NCBI GenBank assembly: GCA_030620095.1
Contig: JAUTXW010004476.1
Span: forward strand, 1-64,000
Direction: 5' to 3'
Length of the DNA stretch: 64,000 nt
Source: Kuschelorhynchus macadamiae
Lineage: Eukaryota; Arthropoda; Insecta; Coleoptera; Curculionidae
Shown here piece by piece: positions 1-12,532 of the stretch. Numbering within the stretch: position 1 is the first letter of the stretch; every line of letters begins with the position of its first letter. The translations under genes and the position numbers were made by a program. Under the pieces are notes generated by a model. The model was given only the letters and a program-made list of their open reading frames with translations, was not told the DNA's origin and ran no database searches.

Positions 1-3000
1 TTGGAGTTTTAAATAAAAACAGTTAATAAAAAACTTACAAAATATGCGGTGTGTCATTGTCACCTTTGTATTTTTTCTCATAATTGCAATACAAATAATC
101 TTCTATAGATCAAGAAATCTTCCTTAAATGATAGAAATTGAAATTGATTTAAAAAAACAGAATCAACAAAGAATGAGGCTACCTATGTGTTGCAACTCAA
201 ATATGATAACTGGTAATGGAATGGAATTTTTGAAAAAGTTATTCCATTTTTACTCAACATTGGGAGACTTACAACAAAACTTCTGATTTGCCCTGTAAAG
301 ATAACCAGTAAAAATATCATTCCAGTTGCAACACTTGTTTTATACATTTTTTATCACTTTTATTTCTCTCTTTTTAACGAAGATACCTTGATCTATAGCA
401 CATTGTTTTGTGTTGCACCTTATCGGAAAAATCAAGGCATTGCATTTTCAATGATACACAGTTGGAGCTTAGAGACATGAACTTAAGAAAAAAAAACAAT
501 TTTCATTCCACATGAACTATAAAGAAAAACTAAACACTGAAGCAATATCTGCAATAAAAAAATTACTATAAAATATAAAATTTTACTCCCGTCTATAGCA
601 AGACCAAAACAATATTTAGTTTTTATAAATTTATTCTTATCTTATATAAGGATTTTCACCCAAATTAAAATTTACTTTTTATTTTAAAAGTAAACGAGAC
701 AGAAATAATGATCCCTTTCAATCTGATAGTGCAACAGTTCTAACATTTTAAAATTCTCCTGAGATTTATGAACTTAAAGTGTTTATCAATTTGACAATGT
801 TATTTGAAACTTAGAATGATTACAGATAGGTTGGCTTATGCTCTTTCGCACTAAAGGTCGTTTACGTTGCTTGGGGGTCATCGATTTCGCTGGTTTCCCT
901 CCCCAACTCCTGTTTCGTACATCTTTAATACCTAATTAGTAGCTAATCTCCTTCAAATTATCTGCTTTTTGGGTTCAAACCTAGTATCTTCTGTTTGGAT
1001 TACAAATAAATTAAAGAAAGATGTTATTAAAAAACTTAACTTAGGGTGCAAACCTTTCTTAGTGTTTTTTTAAAATTTGCTTTGGCATGGTTTAAACCTT
1101 CCATAAACATACCCCCAAATTCACTAAAAGAGATAGAGTAGATTTAAAATTGTCATGCCAATTAAAATTTGTAGTTTGCCTGTTATGTTTACCTTTACCC
1201 CTGTCATATTTTGAAAAGGTGACGTTTAGAAAAAAATGTTTGTTTCATTGTTTCATATTTCATCTTAAACCTCTTAAATACTGCTGTAGGTTCTTTTAAA
1301 TTCGAAAACTTCTGTTTAAACCGAAAAGGCAATTTCTATCAACCGCCACATGTTTTATTTATACTGGCTGCCACTAAATAGCAGCTTATCTTTATAAAGT
1401 TTTTGTTTTGAAATGATATTTTGAAAATTAAAATTTGGCAGAATTTCGCGTTGCTATATCTTGTTTAAATTAGGATTTTTTGCTAGTAAATTTTGATTTT
1501 TAAAAGGGCCACCCTATATGTTATTACTTTTTAGATTCTGTTTTAAATTTTAAATACATTTTTTATGTTTTCATTTCAAAATGGTCATTTTGCTCCTTTT
1601 AGAACCCTCTCTCTGTCAAAGGGTTAAACTTAGAACAAAATGGCATGTACTTCTTAATTTTCATAAATCGTTCATATGTCGTCAAATTTTGATACTCCCA
1701 ATTAAACCGGTCATTGTTTGACATCTGCTAGATTTCACAAAATTCAAGCCAGGGACGGCAAGTCATTTTGTTCAAAGATTAACGATTTTGCCGATAGAGG
1801 ATTATAAGGGGTTCAAAATGACGATTTTGAGACGCCTGATATTGTCGAAAACAGTTGAACTTGATATAGACATAAAATATGTTTAAAATTTAAAGCTAAA
1901 TCTAAAAATGTAATTATATATGGGTTTCCCATTTGAAATCAAAAGTTTAAGTAGCAATCCTAGTTTAAACAAGATATGACAACAAAATGCGAAATTTTGT
2001 CATATTTAAATTACCTTCATATCGTTTCAACATTTTTAAAACGAAAAATGTTATAAGAGTGAACCACTATTTTGTGGCACCTGGCACATGAATAATATGT
2101 TTTACTGAAATAAACAAAAATCAATGCTTCTTGTGTCCGATTCGGTGAACGTTTAAAATACGTCTTTAGGAAGTATTTTTAAGTAATGGATATACAGAGA
2201 AGTTGTGACGTTTCATTAAGGTGTATGGCTCGTTGACAAAAAAAAACTAGAATAGTTTGTTGTCGCAGCATTTGTTAGACCACGCAAAAATACAAATTAT
2301 AAAGTGCACTGAAATTAAAGTACTAAAGTTAAAGGATGAACACCAACGTTTTCGCACAAATTGCAACTTTTCATATATGTTCTTCGTCGATTTTACCCGC
2401 ATTTTAGGATATAGACAATAAAGATTACCAAACTATTTATATAGGCCTACAGACTTCAAAATTTTAGGTTATGGCTATATATTTAAAAAATTCTACTCTA
2501 AATAAGGATAGCCTATATAGTAATAATCATTGAAATAATTTTTTGCACACACTCACTGATATATTTGGAATTTAGTCACTTTTTTCTGATAGTGAAGTGT
2601 GTGATGATTGTTTTTTTTTTAATCAGCATAGAAATAAGATTGGTGTTTTTATACTAGGGATACTCAGGACTGTATTTTCAAATATTTTCCCCACCTTCAC
2701 TTGGTAGAAAATGTATATCTAGATGGTGTTAGCCGATCTACTATAATAATACAAGAAGACGCAGTCAAACTAATTTTAAGCAGTGATTCTAGTGTGACAC
2801 TAAAAAGTCTGTAGAGTGTGCGAAAGAGAGACAAGATAATAGTAGGATGTCATTTAAATTAAAGTTGTTGAAAGTGGCTAGTTATCCGATAGACAGAACT
2901 GAGTGTAATAGTTTAGATCTATCTGACGAACCTCTAGTTACTTTCTGCTGAGGCAGCTTTAGGCTGGCTAAATTTTTGTGATGATTTAAACTATTTTTCT

Positions 3001-5359
3001 TAAATATATCACAAAAATGCACTGCCAAGTCTGTCCATTTTAAGAATAATGAAGTAAACAATTCTGAGGACTCGTAGGTATTATATTACTACCTAACTTT
3101 TATAGCTTCTTGCTTCAGAGAATTAAAAATAAATTGAGTGACAAATCTCTATATTTAGCTATAGTAAAGTGCAATGCATTAAAATTGTTTACAAATTATT
3201 AAGAAAAAACTCAATTTTGGTACACAGACACACCACAACGTAGAAGGAAATTAAGATGGTTTTTTTTTTACTCAAAGTATATTCTTTAATACTGTCATAA
3301 AATTAATAAAGTTTGGGTTATTGGTATAATTTTCAGTATCAGTCAAAACAAAAAAGAACTGCTTTCTATAATATTTTGGCACTGTAGAATGACATGGGGC
3401 AAATCTAATAATAAATAATTTTACATGATTAACAACACGAAAAATGCTTAAATTTCGCTTATTAACGAAGATGAAATATAAAAGCAATCTTCAAACAATT
3501 TTAATATACTTTTAGACGAAAATGTCTATTTTGCTTGTTCACAATTGTACATATATGTTTTAGTNCATTCTGTAAATATTTTTTTCTTCAATTTTTCTAA
3601 ATTATTATTTGAATAATTAATTTTAATTGGATTCCCCAGCGACGCTTTTGTGCAATATTGCAACATATAGAATATATTTTAGTAAAGAAACCCTCCATGT
3701 TATTAATTTAAGAAAATATAATTCTGTGCACTATTAAAACCATTTTTAACGCAAAACTGTAAAAACAAAATCCTGTGTAAAGTGTGTTAATTAAATTATT
3801 GATTTATAAAAGAAATTTTATTATATTTAATTTTTCTGCTGAACCTCTACGCAGGTAGTATTCTTTTAAATGTGGTTCTTGACATGGTATATTTTGAAAG
3901 CCCTGTATATTATTTTATTGAACGCTTGTTTTTATTAATTATTATTGTATATATTATTTTAATGGAATAAAGTAATGGAATTTATTTAAACGATTATTGT
4001 TATGAAGGTACTTTGTGATTACGATAAATACTGCTCTAGAGTAGAAAAGTCAAATATAACATATCACAAAACGGGAGTTTTTATTTAAGAGATTCTCTTG
4101 CATTTTTGTAGTGATAGCTTTTATTAGTTCTTTTTTCTATAATGCACCCAAATTTTTACGAAATTTTAGATTATACCCTTATACAAGTTAAACCAAAGAT
4201 TACATAAAGCACCATACTTTTTTAACATGAAGTGGGTAATCAGCGCCTAAGAAAAATATGCTGCTATGAAAGTTGGGCTTTAATTAATAGATAGTAAACT
4301 CAATTGTTTTTTTGAGTAAATGCTATAAAGAGCTGGGTACGAGTATTGTTTTTTACTTCTTAATAATTATTTCATTGCCCTTGAACTATATGCTGATATT
4401 TTTTGTGAAAATGTGTCTTGCAAAATAATATTTTGCTAAAAAAAAGTATCAAATTTATTTTATAGAGATTTTATAAAATTGGTTACAAAATATCTTGACA
4501 AATTGCATCATAACTACCCATGTCAAAAAAAGTTGTAATACTAATTTTGTTACGACAGCGCCAGTTTTCAAGAACATACGCTCGTAATTTGAAGATATTG
4601 TATGTCATTTTCTGGTTAAAAATACATCTACTTTCGCAAAAAACCACAACATTTTAAAAGTCAATTTTATTGTAATTTTAAATATAGTATCGATTTAGGA
4701 GGTATTTTATTTTACAATGGTATATTGTCCATTCGAAGTATAATCTGCCTGATATTATGTTGTAAGCTTGGGATTTATTTTTTTAAATTAAATTATTTTA
4801 ATATACTTGAAATTTCGTAGTGTCTAGTTCATTTTGGGGCGGATGCCGTCTGTTTCATAATAAAAATAGGTGAAAATCATTTTAACGTATTTCATAAAAT
4901 GTTTGTAGCACATAATAATAACGTTCAAAACAAGGCCTGCTAATACCATTAATTGTAAATAGCTGAGAATTACGAAATGTTTTTTTTTGGGTGGGCAACA
5001 TTTTGCATTTTCCTTCATTTTAGAGATAATCTTTACGGGTATCTTTTCTTTGATCTAATTTTCTAACATTCATGTTAGATTTAATTTATTGTTAAATTGA
5101 CTGGAAAATTAACAGTCCAGTAAAAGACACTTTTTTCATAATGTTAGTAAGACTGAAAATAGTTTTTCATCTCTGCTCCCTTTGTGGAATTTGTCAACTT
5201 TAGTAGCTTCCCTTAATAGTTTTTATCCGAACTGTGTTGTTTTCCTTTATATTTTGCCCGATGCGAATCACCGAGCATATACAGGAAAACATGTGTGATT
5301 TATATTGTAGTGTAGTATAACCCTTTTTAAGAAAACACATCAAATTAGCATTAAAAATA
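1..5359. other. AT-rich intergenic DNA, no gene recognised
   Basis: I see no convincing gene. Open frames are short, lack family motifs and look like chance in AT-rich sequence. The segment near 1793-1960 resembles a decayed repeat: it shares wording with 15193-15300, where a run about disturbed 'aaaatgacga' and 'tcgaaaac' words recurs. One ambiguous base is present at 3565. Confidence 0.5.
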
Positions 5360-5565
5360 ATTAGTACCAATAAGAAACTCGTTGATCTATTTACATATTG
5401 ACATTATGTCACAAGCGCTCTATTTTTATTATTATTTTTTTGACTTATGTTTTGTTTAATTACTTTAACTTCTATTTAGATTTAGTACCTATTAAACATA
5501 AAAACAACTTATTGTTGATCTATTTACGTATTGACATGTCATAAGTGCTCCATTTTTATTTATTT
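5360..5565. repeat. Imperfect tandem duplication, two copies
   Basis: Two copies of a segment of roughly 120-130 bp follow each other. The conserved part, beginning gttgatctatttac and running through ttgacat, gtcataagcgctc and a T/A-rich end, lies near 5380-5431 and again near 5512-5564. Both are preceded by a 'ttagtacc' word. Confidence 0.6.
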
Positions 5566-5689
5566 ATTTATTTTAAGATTAAAAACAAGTCATTGCTTAG
5601 TTTTCCCTGTTTTTCTGTCTTTGGGGTATAAAAGGATTACGCAAAACTATGAATAATGACATTTTTTTAGTTATTAATCATTTTGTGTA

Positions 5690-5756
5690 TTTGCATATAG
5701 GGGGCCCTTTGTCGAAACCTGCAAGGGGGCCAAAATTTGTAATTCCGCCGCTGAGA
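5690..5756. repeat. Terminal fragment of a hAT-like repeat
   Basis: The stretch ending in ccgccgctg (an inverted CAG-GGCGG hAT-like terminus) shares the order 'ccctttgtcgaaacctgca', 'aaaatttgta' and 'ttccgccgctg' with the reverse complement of 36843-36905. Two dispersed copies in one window show it is a repeat end. The other end of this copy was not located. Confidence 0.45.
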
Positions 5757-8700
5757 CAAATTAGAATAGTAATTTCATATTGAACGCCATTTGAAACGTT
5801 CCACGCAAAATTTGATGCTATTTCGAAGCCCTCGTTCTTGTTAACGGATCAAGATATTTAGGAATTTTTATTCTTACATTCTAAAAGTTGACTGTTTTAT
5901 GTTTTTTTTTTTTTCAAAGTTTGGCAAATTGCATGGGCCTTCGCAGAAAGTTAAAGATTAGATATATCTGCTTTTGTAGGCTAAAGTGTCCTCTGTAAGT
6001 TGCTTTTTGATTGAGCTATGTGTCTACTGGAAGTTACAGGGTCTGATTTTTTTTAAAGAATATTATACAGGGTGGTTCGTAATGAATGCAACATAGAGTA
6101 ACTGCAGAGTCTACACCTAAAAATAACAGGATTTAGCCAAATATATCTTTGTAAAATGTCGCTGGTTAACGATATATAGGGCGTTAAATTTGAATTTATT
6201 ACATACATTTTACCATTTTAGTTAAAATTGCGTAAACAGTTGGAATCTGAGGTATTTGGTGGTGAGAAATCGAATATAAACTTAGCTTTAAGGTGGTGCT
6301 GGGAACGCGCTGTTGCAGTATCTGGCAGGTAAATAGAAAATTTGATAGACTATTTTTAAATTAAAAAGTTATACTAGTTTGATATCGATAAACTGCCTTG
6401 GTTTTGAGAGATCCGCACGTTAATCATTTAATACACACGAGGACTTTTAATGTATTACTTGGGTTCTAAGTAGACTTAGACTTCAAAATGACGTTTTGAC
6501 TACCTTGGCAGTTTCTAAAAAATACTATTTGTGTTTCGCTAGCACCTCCAAATATGCCGATACAACGAATTTACTAATTTTGAAATCAGAGAATTGATTT
6601 GTGTTTATGCTCAGTGCAATTATAATAGACATACTGCATCCAGAAGATATTTGAGCCGGCCACCACAATATTAAAATTTTCAACGATTTTTTAGAAGTAG
6701 CACAAAACGACCCTAGTTATCTGCAGTATTACCTATAAGTGGGAGGCCAACTCGGATAACTACCCTCATCCCCAGATATCCTAACCTAACCCTTTCTATA
6801 ACCTGAAGTAAATACTAAAGTAGTTAAAAGCCAGATTAGTATTTGTTATTCTGAAAGCCTCAAAGTAGGAAGATGAGGCAAGCCTTAATCTTTATAACTA
6901 AGTGTATCAGAATCAATATACAGCTCTACCATCCTTTTATACAGAAGTGTTTTAATGTAAGCCACGTACTCTCAAATCACGTTAGAAGCAAGAAGAAAAC
7001 GACCGACGTGATATTTTCGTAGATTCTTATTCTTTCGAAAGGTGGTCGTCTCTAGAATTAGACCTAAAGAATTGAGCTTTCAAGCTCAGTTGGCACTCTG
7101 CTTCTTTTAAAGGAATTTATTACTTTCTTGAGCATATTTTTAAATATATTAAAAATATTTTTAAAAGTATCGAGGAAATAAATATACGTTATACAGTGTT
7201 TTTGATTATAAAGGTTATTAGAAAACATTCGTATTTTCATAGGTATAAGAGTTAAATATAAAAGTTTCTTTAAATTGCATGCGCACAGGAATTAATCAGT
7301 GTGTTTTGTTTGAGCCTTCCCACCCATGAATAAGAAAATATTTTTAGAATAATTGGAGAACGAATTTTTTTGGAGAAAATGTTTAAATTTTACATTTTTT
7401 TAGTGTAGTTGGCAGATATACAAGGTGTTTAGTTTCATCAACTTTGGTTTCTTAAAATGTAAGACATAATACAATCGTCTTTCCTTGCTGATTGTAAATA
7501 TACCGAGTTTGATCCTTTACCTTTAAAGATATCCGTGAAATATGAGAAAAACCTTACCATAAGAAGCAATGTATTTGTATTTCCCAAAAACTCCACTACG
7601 TAGATGAACGTTTTCCGTTCCTCTATATCACAATGGCAGAACTTTCTCAAATTTCTTGAGGAGTTCTTTGAAGATATCCCTATCAAACATGGTATATTTT
7701 TAATCAGCAAGACGCTAGCCATTTGCTGGCCATATAATATAAAAAAATGGTTACATTAAGGAAACCAAAGTTGGTGTTAATTTGAGCAAAACGGCAGTAC
7801 GCTTTATCTCGACGAAGAAAGTCAATTTTGCACTTTCGTATTTAGCTTTTTTTTATATTAATAACAATACATTTAAGAACCAAAAACGAGCCGGGCATTT
7901 GCCTGGGGCGACAAATTTGGAGGGCGGCAGATTTCTAAAATAAAATCAGCGAGAAAAATTAACTTCTTAAAAGCGATATAATATAGATTTAAAAATAAAA
8001 CATGAAAGGTATGTTAGAATATGGGTCTTTTAATATAGCGAAAATATGTAAAGTAATTTTTATATAGGCCCGTTCTGAGGCACTTTAGGTCGTTTTATGT
8101 TGTTCTAACAGTTTCAGTTTCCACCTCTTTTAAATAATCCAAAACATCTGCAACAGAATGACAGCGTGCATTTTCCTGCATAAAAATAAAATTAGGTGTA
8201 ATAAAATGGGCATGGTGGGAGGCTCAAAACTAACTCAGAATATATTATTCTAGACTAAAACTCGGGTCCATCCATTCTTACTTTAAGCATATCAATCTCT
8301 TTCAGGTCTAAATTCTCTTATACATTAATTATTTGAGTACTCAGCAAACGGGCTCATCAAAAAATAAAACTCTGGCCCATTCACCTTCATACATACCACA
8401 TACATTATCTAGGTTTAACGGAAACCTTTCTCCCCTGTGCCTGTAGATAATATCGATCTGGCAACTATTATTTGGTGGGGAGTAAATTAAGAAGGCTCTA
8501 TTATTCTTACAGAATCGCTAATTACATGAACTGGATCGACATCCTAAAGGGAGCGGTCCTCTGCACCTTGAACACGTGGCCACCCTGGTACGGGTTCCTA
8601 AAATGGACTTTACGTGTATACCTATTTTTAAGCTCCTGAGCTATACAGTCTTGACTTCATCCACTAAGCAAAATGTTAATATTTTCTGGTCTATTAAATT

Positions 8701-9888
8701 GAGTTTTGAATACACTTTAAGCGTATGATAAATTAATTAGCAAATACTAATACTCCAAAAAAGCTGTGTAACTGCATAAATGCTATCGACAGGTGAATAA
8801 AACTATTATAGGCCCACACCCTTTGATTATTTTGTATGGTTTAAACATACGGGTCAAAAAGCACGACTTAAACTACCGTTTAGGACGAACGTTTCTTTAA
8901 TAGTGTATGGTGTTAACAGCGCAGTTTTTATGGACTGCATTCGCGTTACAAAGATACTCAGAGCTGTTAAATTGTAAGGTTAAAACCGTGCAAAATACTG
9001 AAGTGTATGGGACTCGTTACTTGTAAAGTGTCCACGTCTTTGAAAACAAGCCCAAAAAAATATCGTTCTAAAATACTCTGTATCAATTACATGTAATTTT
9101 ATAAAGTACTACAAAACTATCAAACGAGTTGTAGAAAGTTGTAAAACAATTTAAAATGCTTTTCTCTACAGGTGTCTAGTTGGATAGTTCAGTATTAGAC
9201 AACTTATGCAATCAAAAGATTTTGGCCTCTTATTAACTTCCGAATTTCTAAGACAATAATTTTAGATCCAGTGACTTAAAACAAATTATTGATATGGAAG
9301 AATCGTTTAATGAAATCGAAGTCAATGTTTAAGGTAAAATGTTACCACGTCACACAGTTAGATAGGAATTCTTATAAAAGTAAAGATGAGCTATCAAAAA
9401 GTCTAAACAAAAATACCAAGCTTCTTTTTTGCATTACTTTTTAAAATAAATGTATTTCCATACTCGGAACTATATGTGTTTAAATATACGATAATTTTTT
9501 AATAATTAACGACGTAACTGGGTATTTAAAAATGAAACTCGTTCAATTGTTTTGCTTAACAAAAATTGAAGTTTTTATATTTCCTTTACAAAAAAAATCC
9601 AGCTTTTACGTATTTTTGAAAAATTGAACGCGTTAAAAAAAGGGCAGTCCTCCCTTTTACCCAGGGCGGCATAATAGCTAGGGCGGGCCCTGGGCACATG
9701 CTAGGGCGGCAAAAGGCAGCTAGTGCGTAATGTTGGGATTAAGTGGAAGCTCCATTCAAGGCATACATAGACAATGTGAACTTATCTTAGGCTAATAGTT
9801 AGTAATTAGTAAAATAGATTTAAGCTATTTTGAGAATTTATTTATAAAAACACAACGACCTTAATTGACCTAATTTATTTTAATATGG
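5757..9888. other. Non-coding, repeat-rich stretch
   Basis: No gene recognised. An insect-repeat-like 'tatacagggtg' word occurs at 6064. GC-rich 'gggcggc' clusters lie at 7890-7935 and 9640-9730 in the same orientation and may mark an old element, but I could not define its ends. The 94-codon minus-strand frame at 7438-7722 has no motif I recognise. Confidence 0.4.
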
Positions 9889-9889
9889 A

Positions 9890-10857
9890 AAATGTTTATT
9901 GATTTTGGAATTCAATACTTTCAGCTATCCGATGATTATCCGACATTCTTGTGGCTCGATTTTAAAACAAGTTATCAAAATCCTACAATTTTTTCTTTTA
10001 GACCCTTAAAAAGAATTAATTTTGTTCAATTCCAGAGTGATTTGGAGTTCTGGATAGTGACGGGCGATAATAGATTTTACCTCTCGATCGGTGAAATTTA
10101 GTCGGTAAAATTAAGTTATCTAGTATTGCTACCTATCAGTAGTTCGCTGCTAGCACGCTTGCTTGTGATATTCGCAACAAAGGTGGTTCTGGAAGACAAA
10201 TTTATTGAAGAACAAAAAAAGTACTTACCTTTGTAAATATGTAATCCATTTACCAATTATCGATGTCACGGGGTACCTATCGACAACCCAGCGACATTAT
10301 TTCGTTGTTTGAATAAGTATCAACGATTATTGGTTACCTTAGAGTAAGAAATTATGCTCACTCTAAGTTGGTTACGGCAATCGTGGACATATATGAAATT
10401 CATGATATTGGCAAAAAATCGATTGTTTGAATGAGTTTAATATCGTTATTTGATATTCACGCTCTAGTCAAAATGTTCAAAACAAATAAAAATTATAAAT
10501 ATTCACCTTCGCCTTGGATTACCGATAATATTAACATTTACAAAAATTTAAAGATAGGTACTGAGAATTCTAATGACTATTCTTACTATAAACAACAAGA
10601 AACAATACAACGTTTGCAATTCGTGACGAAAATAAGGCATATTTAAGAAATACCTCTAATAATTGCAGTAATAAAGAAAAATGGGGTGAACTTAAGAAAT
10701 TATATGAATATTATGAAAAACAATTAATTAGCAATTTCTTTACTACAACAGCAAAAAATTCTCAAGCTCCAAAGCTGAATCTCTTAAAGTTTAATAACAA
10801 TAATAATAAAAATAATTGTAATGATAAATTCGTGCTTAATCTGGATTTGACAATGTA
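9890..10857 (+). pseudogene. Decayed non-LTR retrotransposon (LINE) ORF2 fragment
   Basis: Two adjacent open pieces read like the linker between endonuclease and reverse transcriptase of jockey-type LINE ORF2 proteins. The first (9892-10101) has an SDD...FLWLDFK block resembling the end of the endonuclease. The second (10431-10646) has LFDIHALVK followed by SPWITDNI, matching the usual LFDxHAPxRT ... PWxTDxI pattern. A shifted frame then reads IRDENKAYLRN and a KWGELKKLYEY-like block up to about 10857, where the family normally has IRxEKKAYF. No RT domain follows, so the fragment is truncated and frameshifted. Confidence 0.6.
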
Positions 10858-10994
10858 GATACATTTTAACTAACTTTGTTGTGCTTTTATTATTCCATTT
10901 CTTACCCACATTTTAAACGAATGCATTAAAATATAATTTTCAGATGGATGAAAACATGCACTTGTTCGTCCGTTAGCAAGTGGTTTAACCTTAA

Positions 10995-11699
10995 GCCTGG
11001 GTTACAGATTGAAAACGTTTGCGTCTTGCGTCGCGGTTTGCGCTGTCCCTGAAGTTTACTTAATGTAAAGCAATGGGCCTTGTTTATGTATAGAAACAAG
11101 GGCAATGGGTACGGTTATATTTTTGCCGCCATCCGTTTGAGTTTTCGCTAGCCGTCGAAAACATGGCGATCTTTAACTTTGCCGGAAGCGCCTAGCGTAA
11201 ATCGAGGGTTGTGTTAAACTGCCACCAACGAAATTGCTGGATTTTAGAGGCCCGTCCAAAACGTTGGTCTTTCGTAATAAATTTGACATTAATATATACA
11301 AACAGTATCCTCGCCCATTTAAAAAAACTGCTTGGGATCATTATCTTTAATTTTAAGAAAATACTGGTAGGAGTTTTGAGTATTTATACCACCTTCTCTT
11401 CAACAACTTTACCGCTGCCGCACACATTAATATGTCCACAATGTCTAGTCTTTTAGGCATCATTTCTATGAATTTGATTATCCACTCTCAGCAAATAAAA
11501 CGCACATAAACTTAAAAACAAGCAAGACAAAATTGCATTACAAAAGCAAAGCCTATAAATATAAACATATAAGTAAGGTTAGTTCTACAGACGCAAAGCG
11601 CAAGCGTTTCAATCTATAAGTCGGGTTAAGAAACAGCGTAAACGCTTAGCTCAAACAAGACGAAGCAAGGCTTAAAATTTTTTAATCTATAACCCAGGC
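10995..11699. mobile_element. MITE-like element with TTAA target duplication
   Basis: Terminal inverted repeats GCCTGGGTTAcAGATT (left) and the complement of AATCTATAACCCAGGC (right) bound about 705 bp. Both ends are flanked by TTAA (10991-10994 and 11700-11703), which fits a TTAA-type DNA transposon such as piggyBac or Kolobok. The interior has no transposase frame, so it would be non-autonomous. Subterminal 'cgcaagcg' and 'gcgtc' words recur near both ends. Confidence 0.65.
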
Positions 11700-12341
11700 T
11701 TAAAGAGTTCAAAGATTTGAGCTCCATTTTTTCTAAAATTTTAAAAGAAAATTGTCGAAATACAAAGTCGCAAGTTTCTTAACACAATATAATACCTATT
11801 CTTCCATCTAAACAATGCGGATCTGAATTTAAATCTTGAAGTCTGTAATGATATAACAGTAATAAATTTATGTATTATTATTATTATTTATTGGAAATAT
11901 AAACAGGGATTTATTAGAACGCAGAGTTTTTGGTTACTAAAACTGGTGACACTGATAGCCTTAGCTCAATTATAAAAGAAAAATTTGATTGCGAAGCACA
12001 GCTTCTTTGTTGCCGTCTATGAACGGTATAAAAAAACTTTAAAAAAAATGTTAATTATGCCATTGAGATACCTACATTGGCTTGCTCGATAAAAATGGCA
12101 AATCAATTCTTTTAATTTGTTTTGAAGGCCGAATTAACACAGAACGCGAAATTGCGTATAATACTATTTTGGTTGCGAATAGGAAAAATTATCTTTCTTA
12201 CAAACAAATTCGCAGTAGCTTTGGTTAACCAGTTGCATGTTAGACAAGACACTAAAAGTATTTATGATTATGCAGCTTATAGAGCAGCTTTTGCTGAATT
12301 TGAGCTTGACACAACCGGGCGTTGATCAAAATTCGACAAAA

Positions 12342-12532
12342 TTTTTTACATTACATATCATATGCCCTAAGTTTTTCCCTTACGTTATGGAGACTATCAA
12401 TCCTGCTGCTATACTGCAGATCGGGTTAACAACATAAACAGGTTGTTAACCCGATTTGCCATATAGCAGCAGAATTGATAGTCTCCATAAAGTAAGGGCT
12501 AAACTTAGGGGTATATGCTATGTAATTTAAAA
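12342..12532. repeat. Foldback hairpin element of about 190 bp
   Basis: Left arm (about 12344-12431) and right arm (about 12441-12530) are inverted copies. Shared words in order include 'tatggagactatcaat', 'ctgctgctata' and 'cgggttaacaac'. Only about 10 bases separate the arms, so the unit folds into one long stem. It is most likely a MITE or foldback relic. Confidence 0.7.

Noticed and set aside
7890..9730. Possible element bounded by GC-rich 'gggcggc' clusters
   Set aside because: The clusters run in the same orientation and no consistent ends, duplications or coding motifs could be defined.
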